DNA of 64,000 nucleotides. Source: Xestospongia muta (Eukaryota > Porifera > Demospongiae > Haplosclerida > Petrosiidae). This document shows positions 39,501 through 50,800 of this stretch, in pieces. The stretch is taken from assembly GCA_963693285.1 (NCBI GenBank), contig OY848921.1:6771229-6835228 (forward strand). Reading direction: 5' to 3'. The notes below the pieces were generated by a model. The model saw nothing but the letters and a program-made list of their open reading frames with translations, was not told where the DNA came from and made no database searches. The position numbers were made by a program, and so were the translations under genes. Numbering within the stretch: the first letter of the stretch is position 1; the number at the start of each line of letters is the position of its first letter.

Positions 39501-39805
39501 ATACCTAATATGGTATGTCAATAGACAAAATGACATAAAGTGGGCACAGCTGAAATGATAACATGATAAGATACTGAGAGATCTAATGTAATTGCTGCTC
39601 AGTCATATAATGGTATAAATATTAGAGAATGTTTTTAATATTATGTGCTGTTTATTTCTTTTTTCTAGCTAAATTATCATGTGTTGTACCTTCTGATGGT
39701 CAACATCTATTACTAAAATCAAATCCCTCCTATATGTATAAACATTTATCACCAGTGATACCATCCTTTGAAGAATCTGCTGACTATGAGACAATGCCAT
39801 CTTAA
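36519..39805 (+). CDS. K3: pseudokinase-coiled coil-DUSP-Ubl protein with a damaged splice acceptor
   Basis: Exons correspond one to one to K1: 36519-38340, 38393-38465, 38514-38759, about 38944-39071, 39126-39277, 39327-39411 and 39669-39805 (TAA). The kinase-like domain has HFG at residues 141-143 (no HRD Asp) and DLC at 161-163. The DUSP exon is 15 nt longer than K1's (YVKSATGTGVV against YVTRVV). Before exon 4, the CTATAGGAAAG of other copies is CTATAAG: a 4-nt deletion has removed the acceptor AG and the first coding bases. The nearest AG would join out of frame, so the Ubl half is probably lost or altered unless another site is used. Everything else is open, so the lesion looks recent, or it could be an assembly error. 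Confidence 0.8.
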
Positions 39806-40219
39806 TTTATAACAAGATACACTTACAATATACAATTTATGTCTAAGTTTATATGGACTCCTGTTATACTAACAATGTATAATTTATCAGTTTATATTAA
39901 AGTAACTGTTAGTAACTATAATGATAACTTATTAATTCCTATTATATAGATTTTATTTTTATGCAATGTCACATATTTACTGTATTTTGAACTTTACTTT
40001 ATAATGTCTCCTAATATTATAACACCAAATATTGTCCATCACATGATTGCTTTGTCATCATTTTTTGGTTACATATTTGGCTGATCTAGTATTACTCACT
40101 AGCTATCATTTTCCAAAATAAATCTTTTAAAATGATTTGATCTTTAGACTTTATGCATTGAAACTATAATTGTTACAATGAAAATATTTTAGATGAAGTG
40201 ATGTATTTATCATAGAGTG
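39806..40219. other. Convergent 3' region between K3 and spt4
   Basis: K3 (plus) and spt4 (minus) end toward each other about 415 bases apart. An AATAAA at about 40120 may end the K3 transcript. No other feature was seen. Confidence 0.5.
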
Positions 40220-43143
40220 TTAGGCTCTGTCTGATGTATCTCTAGATTGATAGACCACACCTCTTTCTCTTAACTCATCTAGCACATCTTCAGGAAGTTC
40301 TCCCGATACTGATATTGCATAACATGCCTTAGTAAATTTATCTAAAGATAAAGAAATTGATGACATTATAAATACTTAGTAAATTAAATTAATCATATTA
40401 GAAGAGGTAATCATATAGACAAATGCTTATATTAAAGATCAGCAAATGAATCGTGTTGAGCCACACCCACAAAAGCACATACAATTATCAACAAATGTCA
40501 AATGCATTTCTAAAATGTCTCAACAATAAAACAGACTATATCAAATATATATATATATATAATATTATTATTTCCTAAGAAATAGTTTTGTAGACTCTAT
40601 ATCATGTAGAAGTAATTTTTAATTTTGAGTTTGCTATGAGCCTAAATGAGAGAACATTATCCAATCCCTACATAGGGTAGTGCTACCATCTACCTAATGA
40701 TATATACCACTGGTTACTTATGTAGTAAATACTAATAATACTTACCTATTCTCTGCCATTTAGCTACCCAGCTATCTTCATTACCCATCATAGCTATCAT
40801 CCTAACAAGAGATGCAATATAATATTATCATCATTAAGTTTAATGATGATATAAGTTTAATCTTTTTTTCATTTGTAATAATTTAAAAATAATAAACTCT
40901 CACTACATTCTTGTACAGATATAGGCAATTTCAAAGAATGCATCATTTCTTATTATTCTTTTGTCAAATGCTTTTAAAATAAAAGTGGAAATATTTGCAG
41001 GCCATGGAGTCAAAATTCACCATTATTATTAGAAATGAACAGACATTAATGTATTTTGTATATTTAATCTTATTAATTGTTATACGTCATTGTCTAGAGA
41101 TTTAAGTTTTTGAGTATCTCTGTAATGCTTTTCTCTGTGGACATAGACAGTGACTTCAACTATATTAGTACTGCTATTAACAGATACAAGTCAAGCAATA
41201 ACAACAATCATCTGTATAATAATGATATAGTATGTATCAAAGGATTGTGTATGTGACTTTCTGATTTGAGTAGGACTATCATGTGATTGTAGTGTAGGAG
41301 TAAATATTTACAGGACATTAGAGTCATCGCTACACTATTGAATATCTGAGCATAAAATAACACAATAGAACTAACCCTCTATTTCTCTCCTTATCCTTCA
41401 AGCACACATATACATACTACTAACAAACTATTATATAGGGATGATCCTAATGTCCTGTATTTATTTGTTTTCCTTTAGTGTTGTTATTTATATTGTATGA
41501 CCATCCTTAAATTTTCATTAATTTCTTGTGATAAATGGTATGAAGAGATTAATATTTTCTGTAAAAATATTTAAACTCTCCATAGATTTGTAGTGGCAAG
41601 GGATTTATCATTTATCATTTATCAAAAGCATTATCATTGACAATGATGGTTTTTACCCACATAGTAAGTAGGATATACAATGTATACTGTTGTGAGTTAA
41701 TTTATTAGTGCTATCTGAGAGGTCCAAAACAAGACAGATTTGTATACGAAATTTCAATAATTTTTCACTGATTTCTAGCCCTGTGTACAGATATAAAATG
41801 TTTTTGCCAATGATTTCAGACTAAGATTTCTGATTTAAAACTGAAAGTTTAAATTATTATTATTATGACAGACGATCTAAAGTTAGCTGTCAGTTTACAA
41901 CAAGAAGAATATTAAAGAAGAGTATATTCTGAAAGCTCTGGTGCTATAGGTTTAGAATATGTGGAGGTAAAATCAGAGTTATTAGCAGTAAAACTAGACT
42001 AGAAAAGCTTGGAGAAAAAGTAGTATAGCTTCAAAGAGAAGAGAAAAACGCTGATAAAGAACTAAGTCCTCAATTAGAAAGTGACGAAGTTTTAGCAAAA
42101 AATCTGACAGAACAGTTAATGAAGGAATTTAAAGACAGTCAGATGAATGTGTCATTACAGATTGAATCCGATAGAAAATTGCCGAAGATTTAAATAGGTT
42201 TCTAAACTCATCTGTCAAGGATCGTAACACAGTGATTGCTTCTATTAAGACAATATCTGTTAAAAAACCAGCTTCTCCTACAACTAGTCGGAATAAAAAG
42301 ACTGCTAAAAGAAGGAAAATTGATGTAGTGTCGGCTTAAAACATTGGTTTAAGACATAGTTTAGTAGCAAATTATAAAGAGATGATCCTAATGTCCTGTA
42401 TTTATTTGTTTTTCTTTAGTGTTGTTATTTATATCATGTAACCATCCTTAAATTCTTGTTAATTTGCTGTGATAAATGGTATGAAGAGATTAATATTTTC
42501 TGTAAAAATACTTTAATCTCCTCGTAGATTTGTGGTGGCAAAGGACTTATAATGGCATTTTCATTGACAATGAGGGTTTTTAGAAACAAAGTAGGTAAGA
42601 CACAATGTACACTGTTGTGAATGAATTTATTAGTGCTGTCTAAGGAATCTGAAACAAGACAGAAATGTGTACGAAATTAATTTCAAAAATTATTCTGTGA
42701 TTTTAAACATCTTCTGATTTCTAAGCTCTGTGTACAGATATAAACAGTCTTTGTTAGTGATTTTTGACTAACATTTCTCATTTAATATTGAAAGTGTACA
42801 AGATGTCAGCTTCAATTATTACATCAGACTCCTAGGTGCATGATGTATTTGATATTATGTATTACATGTAGGTATTTATATGTTATATTTGATAGACTTA
42901 CCCATCAAAATTTGAACTAGTACAATCATTGACTTTTCCTCTGTTTCCTTTGAGATGAAGATATCTCTCACAATTATCACATCCAGTATAGAGAAACTGA
43001 TCAAATGATAGATATTATTATCACTAACATTGTAGAGTAGACTTCTACTTCATAATACATCACTAAAAACTTACCTTTACCATAGAACATAGCTTACAAG
43101 CTCGTAGTCCTCGAAAATCCTTAGGAATAGATTTTAAAGACAT
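40220..43143 (-). CDS. spt4: Transcription elongation factor SPT4
   Basis: Four exons on the minus strand: 43143-43075, 42996-42902, 40801-40746 and 40341-40220, giving 113 aa (human SPT4 has 117). The protein begins [20 protein letters not shown] and has the zinc-finger pairs C16-C19 and C29-C32 (GCDNC), then [35 protein letters not shown] and the C-terminus [23 protein letters not shown]4 pairs with SPT5 (DSIF) to control RNA polymerase II pausing and elongation in the nucleus. Intron 1 is 78 nt. Intron 2 (2.1 kb) hosts an inserted element. With the only AG acceptor, four residues of the usual loop between VK and F are skipped. The 5' end faces the microexon gene across a short divergent promoter. 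A near-identical copy lies at 61089-64000. Confidence 0.92.
41440..42796 (+). mobile_element. Inserted element with about 410-bp direct terminal repeats around a dead reading frame
   Basis: Direct repeats 41440-41848 and 42381-42796 (both starting at GATGATCCTAATGTCC) are roughly 80-85% alike by eye. Between them, 41865-42339 holds an intronless broken frame starting [13 protein letters not shown] and ending [14 protein letters not shown]. It has several stops and at least one frameshift (length 475, not a multiple of three). The N-terminus looks like a ubiquitin-interacting helix and the C-terminus like a nuclear localisation signal. This could be a processed pseudogene with a duplicated 3' part or an LTR-like element; the family was not recognised. 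It lies in spt4 intron 2, antisense to spt4. Confidence 0.5.
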
Positions 43144-43274
43144 GGTGGAAATTTTTAACCCGTTGAGTTTGTACCGCCTTGAACCACGCCTACAAAAATC
43201 TACACAGGAAGCGCACAACAAAACAAGAGAAGGGCAAAAATTTGCACTACTGTAAATTTAGTTCAAGAAAGGAA
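43144..43274. promoter_or_regulatory. Divergent promoter of spt4 and the microexon Roc-COR gene
   Basis: It lies immediately upstream of the spt4 ATG (43143, minus). On the plus strand the shared block CCTTGAACCACGCCTACAAA (43174-43193) is followed by a stretch free of ATG that ends at a good donor, AAGGAA|GTAAGT (43275). I read this as a non-coding first exon for the plus-strand gene. Absence of an ATG in the leader fits the start codon being the first microexon at 43814. Confidence 0.55.
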
Positions 43275-43715
43275 GTAAGTTGAATATCACCTTATCTGAT
43301 TGCTAATATAGCTTACATTATAAGTAAGTTTAACTAAATGACTAAGTCTGTATTATTTTAATTTGTCTAAGTCAATAAGGAGATCATGACACTGGTAATA
43401 GTCACCTGACTATGACAATTATTGACCAAGTTCTGGGTGTCTCTAAGCTTGATAAAATTCTGTAAGAGATAGGAAGGAGTTTAACAACAAGTGTATATAC
43501 TAGCAGAAGCTGTAAATATATAGCATCCACAACTCATGTCAGGTCAAGTCAGATCATGTCCAGTCAGGACTGCCTCATATAACAATATAATAAAACAAAG
43601 GAGTGGAGATTAAATTTAAATAACACAAAATATTGAATAGCTTCATAACATTATTGACCTGGTCATGCTGTCTTCTTTCAATGTGATTATAAACTTATAG
43701 TATATATATAAAGAA

Positions 43716-46700
43716 GTTGGTTTTAATGACAGTCCTTGTTCCTATGTGCCTTTCTTCCTTTTTATATTCCTGTAATGAAAAATCTATACTCTCATTGTCA
43801 CAACTATTTATAGATGGTACGTATGTGCAATATTCATGTGATCTCATTTACATTTTACCTTACTTGTGTAGTTGTTTATATTAATTAAAGTTATTAGGTT
43901 GTAATTACAATCTTTGTTACTATGTGTCTTTCTTTGTTTTTTTATGTTCTTATAATGACCAATATATGCTCTCATTGTCACAACTATTTATAGGCGGTAA
44001 GTATGTACAATGTCAATTCATGTGATCTTATTTGCAGTTTATCTTAATTGTGTATTTGTTTATATTGATTATTTAAATTGTGTAGTTGTTTATATTAATT
44101 AAAGTTATTAGCTTTTAATTACAATTCTTGTTATTATATGTCTTTCTTCTTTTTTATGTTCCTATGACGACAAACCTATACTTTCATTGTCACAACTATT
44201 TTTAGGGTGTAAGTGTGTACAATGTCAATTCATGTGATTTTATTTGCATTTTGTATTAATTGTGTATTTGTTTATATTAATTAAAATCCTTGTTACTATG
44301 TGTCTTTCTTTGTTTTTTATGTTCCTATGACGACAAACCTATACTCTCATTGTCACAACTATATATAGTTTGTAAGTATTTACAATGTCAATTCATGTGA
44401 TCTTATTTGCTTTTTATCTTAATTATATGGTAGTTTATATTAATTAAAACTTATTAGGTTTTAATTACAATTCTTGTTATTATATGTCTTTCTTCTTTCT
44501 TATGTTCCTATGATGACAAACCTATACTCTCATTGTCACAACTATTTATAGTTTGTAAGTGTGTACAATGTCAATTCATGTGATCTTATTTGCATTTTGT
44601 ATTAATTGTGTAGTTGTTTATATTAATTATAGTTATTAGGTTTTAATTAAAATCCTTGTTACTGTGTGTCTTTCTTCTTTTTTATGTACCTATGATGACA
44701 AATCTATACTCTCATTGTCACAACTATTTATAGAGGGTAAGTATGTACAATGTCAATTCATGTGATCTTATTTCCATTTTGTATTAATTGTGTAGCTGTT
44801 TATATTAATTAAAATCCTTATTACTATGTGTCTTTCTTTGTTTTTTATGTTCCTATAATGACAAACCTATACTCTCATTGTCACAACTATTTACAGTGGG
44901 TAAGTATTTACAATGTCAATTCATGTGATCTTATTTGCTTTTTATCTTAATTATGTGGTAGTTTATATTAATTAAAAGTTATTAGGTTTTAATTACAATT
45001 CTTGTTATTATATGTCTTTCTTCTTTCTTATGTTCCTATGATGACAAACCTATACTCTCATTGTCACAACTATTTATAGTTTGTAAGTGTGTACAATGTC
45101 AATTCATGTGATCTTATTTGCATTTTGTATTAATTGTGTAGTTGTTTATATTAATTATAGTTATTAGGTTTTAATTAAAATCCTTGTTACTATCTGTCTT
45201 TCTTCTTTTTATGTACCTATGATGACAAATCTATACTCTCATTGTCACAACTATTTATAGCAGGTAAGTATGTACAATGTCAATTCATGTGATCTTATTT
45301 GCATTTTGTATTAATTGTGTAGTTGTATATATTAATTAAAGTTATAAGGTTTTAATTATAGCCCTTGTTACTATGTGTTTTTCTTTTTTTCATATTCCTA
45401 TGATGACAAACCTATACTCTCATTATCACAATTATTTATAGAAGGTAGGTATGTGCAATGTCAATTCATGTGATCTTATGTACATTTTATCGTAATTCTA
45501 TAGTTGTTTATATTAATTAAAGTTATTAAGGTTTAATTATAGTCCTTGTTACTATGTGTCTTTCTTTGTTTTTTATGTTCTTTTGATGACAAACCTATAC
45601 TCTCATTGTCACAACTATTTATAGGAGGTAAGTATGTACAATGTCAATTCATGTGATCTCATTTGCATTTTATCTTAATTGTATAGTTGTTGTTCTTATT
45701 AACTAAAGTTATTAGGTTTTAATTGCAGTCCTTGTTATAATATGTCTTTCTTTCATTTTATGTTTCTATGATGATAAACCTATACTCTCATTGTCACATC
45801 TATTTATAGAAGGTAAGTATGAATAATGTCAATTCATGTGATCTTATTTGCATTTTATCTTAATTGTGTATTTGTTTATATTAATTAAACTTATTTGGTT
45901 TTAATTACAATTCTTGTTATTATATGTCTTTCTTCTTTTTTATGTTCCTATGATGATAAACCTATACTCTCATTGTCACATCTATTTATAGAAGGTAAGT
46001 ATGTACAATGTCAATTCAAGTGATCTTATTTGCATTTTATTTTAATTGTGTATTTGTTTATATTAATTAAAGTTATTAGGTTTTAATTGCAGTCCTTGTT
46101 ATATTATGTCTTTCTTTCTTTTTATGTTCCTATGATGACAAACCTATACTCTCATTGTCAAAACTATTTATAGAGGGTAAGTATGTACAATGTCAATTCA
46201 TGTGATCTCATTTGCATTTTATCTTAATTGTGTATTTGTTTATATTAATTAAAGTTATTAGATTTTGATTAAAATCTTTGTTACTATGTGTCTTTCTTTG
46301 TTTTTTATGTTTGTATGATGACAAACCTATACTCTCATTGTCAAAATTATTTATAGATGGTAAGTATGTACAATGTCAATTCATGTGATCTTATTTGCAT
46401 TTTATCTTAATTGTGTATTTGTTTATATAAATTAAAGTTATTAGGTTTTAATTGCAGTCCTTGCTATATTATGTCTTTCTTTTTTTATGTTCCTATCATG
46501 ACAAACCTATACTCTTATTGTCACAACTATTTATAGCTGGTAAGTATGTACAATGTCAATTCATGTGATCTTATGTGCATTTTATTTTGATTGTGTAGTT
46601 GTTTATATTAAATAAAGTTATTAGGTTTTAATTACAATCCTTATTACTATGTGTCTTTCTTTGTTTTTTGTGTTCCTATGATGACAAACCTATACTCTCA

Positions 46701-47880
46701 TTGTTACATCTATTTATAGCCGGTAAGTATGTTCAATGTCAATTCATGTGATCTTATGTATGCTTTATTTTGATTGTGTAGTTGTTTATAATATTTAATG
46801 TTATTAGGTTTTAATTACAGTCCTTATTACTATGTGTCTTTCTTTGTTTTTTATGTTTCTATGATGACAAACCTATACTTTCATTGTCACAACTATTTAT
46901 AGGAGGTAAGTATGTACAATGTCAATTCATGTGATCTTATGTGCATTTTATTTTGATTGAGTAGTTGTTTATAATAATTAAAATTATTAGGTTTTAATTA
47001 TAGTTCTTATTACTATGTGTCTTTCTTTGTTTTTTATGTTCCTATGATGACAAACCTTTACTCTTAATGTCACAACTATTTATAGGAGGTAAGTATGTAC
47101 AATGTCAATTCATGTGATCTTATATACATTTTATTTTGATTGCGTAGTTGTTTATAATATTTAAAGTTAATGGGTTTTAATTACAGTCCTTATTACTATG
47201 TGTCTTTCTTTGTTTTTTATGTTCCTATGATGACAAACCTATACTCTCAATGTCACAACTAATTATAGGAGGTAAGTATGTACAATGTCAATTCATGTGA
47301 TCTTATGTACATTTTATTTTTATTGCGTAGTTGTTTATAATATTTAAACTTATTAGGTTTTAATTACAGTCCTTATTACTATGTGTCTTTCTTTGTTTTT
47401 TATGTTTCTATGATGACAAACCTATACTTTCATTGTCACAACTATTTATAGGAGGTAAGTATGTACAATGTCAATTCATGTGATCTTATGTGCATTTTAT
47501 TTTGATTGAGTAGTTGTTTATAATAATTAAAATTATTAGGTTTTAATTATAGTTCTTATTACTATGTGTCTTTCTTTGTTTTTTATGTTCCTATGATGAC
47601 AAACCTTTACTCTCAATGTCACAACTATTTATAGGAGGTAAGTATGTACAATTTCAATTCATGTGATCTTATATACATTTTATTTTTATTGCGTAGTTGT
47701 TTATAATATTTAAACTTATTAGGTTTTAATTACAGTCCTTATTACTATGTGTCTTTTTTTGTTTTTTATATTCTTATGATGACAAACCTATACTCTCATT
47801 GTTACATCTATTTATAGAGGGTAAGTATGTACAATGTCAATTCATGTGATTTTGTTACATTGATTGTGTAGTTTTTTTAT
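43716..47880 (+). repeat. Array B: 23 tandem ~183-bp units, each with a 3-nt microexon
   Basis: Each unit has a pyrimidine tract (GTGTCTTTCTTTGTTTTTTA), TCTCATTGTCACAACTATTTATAG, a triplet, then GTAAGTATGTACAATGTC. Spacing between triplets is 180-185 bp, apart from two 163-bp units and one of 212. Triplet starts: 43814 ATG, 43994 GCG, 44206 GGT, 44369 TTT, 44552 TTT, 44734 AGG, 44897 TGG, 45080 TTT, 45261 CAG, 45442 AAG, 45625 GAG, 45810 AAG, 45992 AAG, 46174 AGG, 46357 ATG, 46537 CTG, 46720 CCG, 46903 GAG, 47086 GAG, 47269 GAG, 47452 GAG, 47635 GAG, 47818 AGG. Donors are GTAAGT in 21 units, GTACGT in the first and GTAGGT in the tenth. All acceptors end in AG. No triplet is a stop. Confidence 0.93.
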
Positions 47881-50800
47881 ATAAATTCAATGTCAGTGAA
47901 AGGCACTAAAGTGCCAAACCTTGCTGCAGTTTCTAAGTTATTTATAAATACTATGCCAGTTAGGCCTAGCTTTGATGTTGCTAGGTAGCATTGCAAGAAA
48001 ATTTATTAACATTCTAGAAGGTGTGGTCACAATTATCAATATTTCATATACAAAAGTTATTGTAACTTGAAGGTGAAACATTCTTTGGAAATGTCCTGTA
48101 GTACGCATATAAGTCAATATATTGTCTATTAGTAGTATTTTTTTAGTGCTTTGAGACGTTTCCTGAATGTGTCACTTCAATCGAAGTCCGTGTACAATCT
48201 TGAAAACACTTTTCAGAACTTTTATGATGATTGCTTTGACCAACGGCCTTCTGTCTTCTGATGCGTATTCCTAAGATTGTCTACAACATACTAAAAAGTC
48301 TCCACATTAATTTTTTTACTTTTTGAGAAATGGCAACTTGACCTCTGCAGTCTGAAAATTCTTTTGCAAGTTTTAAGCTTTCGTTTTCCTTGACAATGAT
48401 GTTCTTGATACTACTATTGTAAAGTCCACACGTTTTATATTCATTGCTAAACGTTGGTAGCTGCTAATGCTTCGCTTGCCAAATTATAGCAGTTCAAAAA
48501 CAATCCCCGGTAACAGGCAATGCAGACACACACACACACACACACTGACAGACTACAGTAACCTTGCTATGCGCCCAAGTACAGTGAGGTTAATGAAATC
48601 AAACTTAATAAAATGACACATATAGCAATGAATGAATATTATTATCGTGAGCGCTTTGAAGTGGGTGTGATTGTTGGAAACTTCTGTGTTTTTAACCCAA
48701 AGAAAGATATTTAAGCAGTTACATAGCTTGTATTAATTCTCAAATTATAATGCACATACATTCATTCCCTTATATCAACAACAGTATCATATTGGGTTGA
48801 TATTTAGAAACATTTTTCTTGATCATATTGTTGTTTGTGTAATGAGTGTATTACAACAAACCTTGTCTGTATGTTATGTAATGTATTTATCATATGTTTG
48901 ACTAATTATTTTAGTTGTCAATTAAGACCTTACCTTTGTCTATTGTCAGACTGTAGTGTCAATTAGTGTTAGTCAGTCCTTTTCATACTTGGTTTGTATC
49001 TCTTTTGTTGCCTTCCTCTTGTTTATTGTTCTTTGTTCTGTGCACTCTATTTAAGTTCACTGTGTTTTCAAAGTTATGTGTGTTCTATTATTGTGTTTGT
49101 TGTTATAACAAGAGACAGTCTGCATTTGTATTAATTGAAAATTATTAGGTTTTAATGACATTCCTTGTTACTATGTGTCTTTCTTTCTTTTTATTTTATG
49201 TAATGATAAACTTATATTGTAATTGTCATATTCTTTCATTGAGCTTGCTAATACTTTGATTGGTGTCTTAGAACATATGCATATTGTAAACTACCTTATT
49301 GGAAATATTGTTAACTCTCATTCCTTTCAGTATGGACAAAGATTACAGTACTTGCTTTGTGTGTGTGTCTGTCTGTTAACAGTCATTGTACTATGTACTG
49401 CTTGAACTCAATAAAGACAGTGTCTTACAGCTGCATTAGTTGGCAGTGAGATGAAAACGTTCTATAAATTCTTTCTAGCTAACAAGCTACTAAAGCACAG
49501 AAAAGGTGGAAGAGTTGATTGGTACAATAAAACTACAATAATTTTCTAATAAGATGCAGGAATTTTCATAGAAATGCTTCATTTTGAAGTTATGAAGTCA
49601 AAAAACAGCCACTTGCAAACATATGATTGTTAGTGACACCTGTTATGATTAAATAGTTACCAGTCCTATGGTTTTTATCACCATATAGCACAGCCATTAA
49701 TTTTTATTTAGCAAGTTCTCAGGTAGTGGCAGTATAACTATAACTAACATCATTCAGTATAATTCAGCCACCACTGCAGCAAGGGTTCTGCATTTTTGAA
49801 CTAAGCTTTTCTTATGTCTTTTATACTTCTTTAAAATACCATTTGATAATTTGTTCTTAACAGTTATTACAAATTTACAGGATACTTAAATTGACTTGTT
49901 GTTTATTTTTTATGTCAACCTTTTACCTGCTAATGTCAAACGGAACATATACATGTATAGAGGGAACTTGAAAGAGGTAAAGTATTTATATATTATTTAG
50001 TATTAGATTATAGTGCTAGGAAAGTTAGCAATATGATGTTGCTTCAAGTATACCTCTATAGAGTTACCATTGTCAGGGTTTCGTTTAGGGGTGTGAGGGC
50101 ATTCACTCCCCCTCTTGGAAATTAGGTTAGCCATTTTTTCAAGGGTTAATTGGATGTAATGACTACAGAACTGAAACTCAACACAAGGAATAAGCAACAT
50201 AAGATAGCTTTAGGCTAAATACAAGGAGAATGTACAGTTTTTAACCTAAACAGCTATTCTTCTACTCTTTCTGTTTCATGTATCTACAATGTCTTCAAGG
50301 TCACTATCCAGCAAAGTGTCAGGAGATTCAATGGCTATTTTCATAAGGTGTGAAAGGCTGGTGTTACTTAAGCGGTTGCGTTGACAAATTTTTATTAACT
50401 TCATCTGATAGAAGCTTCTCTCTACAAAGGCAGTAGCAATGGGAATGGACAGACTGATGGTTGTAAATGTGTTCAAGTTCAGAAACATACTTTTAAGCAT
50501 TTCATTTGTTGCTAATTCCTTCAATATGCAGAAATATGGTCATCTCATCATGTCATTTGAAAACCACAAATGATCTGGAAATGTGCCAGAAGCGATCTCA
50601 GAGGGTCTAAAATTTTAAAATTTCTGACCGGCATGCCTCCAGACCCCCCTAAAGAGCGCACTGTCACACAGTCCCTTCACCTCCTCCCCCCCCCCCAATT
50701 TTCTCTAAATATTATTTGCCCCCTTGTCCATTTTTCTAAATGAAACCCTGATTATTTGTCTGCCATTGAGTTTTACTATTTAGTTGAAGTATAATATCAT

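Noticed and set aside
43716..47880. CRISPR array or centromere-like satellite
   Set aside because: Units are 183 bp with only a 3-base variable part between splice-like signals, in a spliced eukaryotic genome, upstream of a gene and in phase with it. There are no spacers of CRISPR size.
48966..49405. Two 60-codon hydrophobic frames
   Set aside because: Low-complexity T-rich sequence. The second overlaps the truncated array unit. No splice or domain evidence.
50074..50750. 8-bp target-site duplication for the hAT remnant
   Set aside because: Flanks ACCATTGT and ATTATTTG do not match well enough to claim one.
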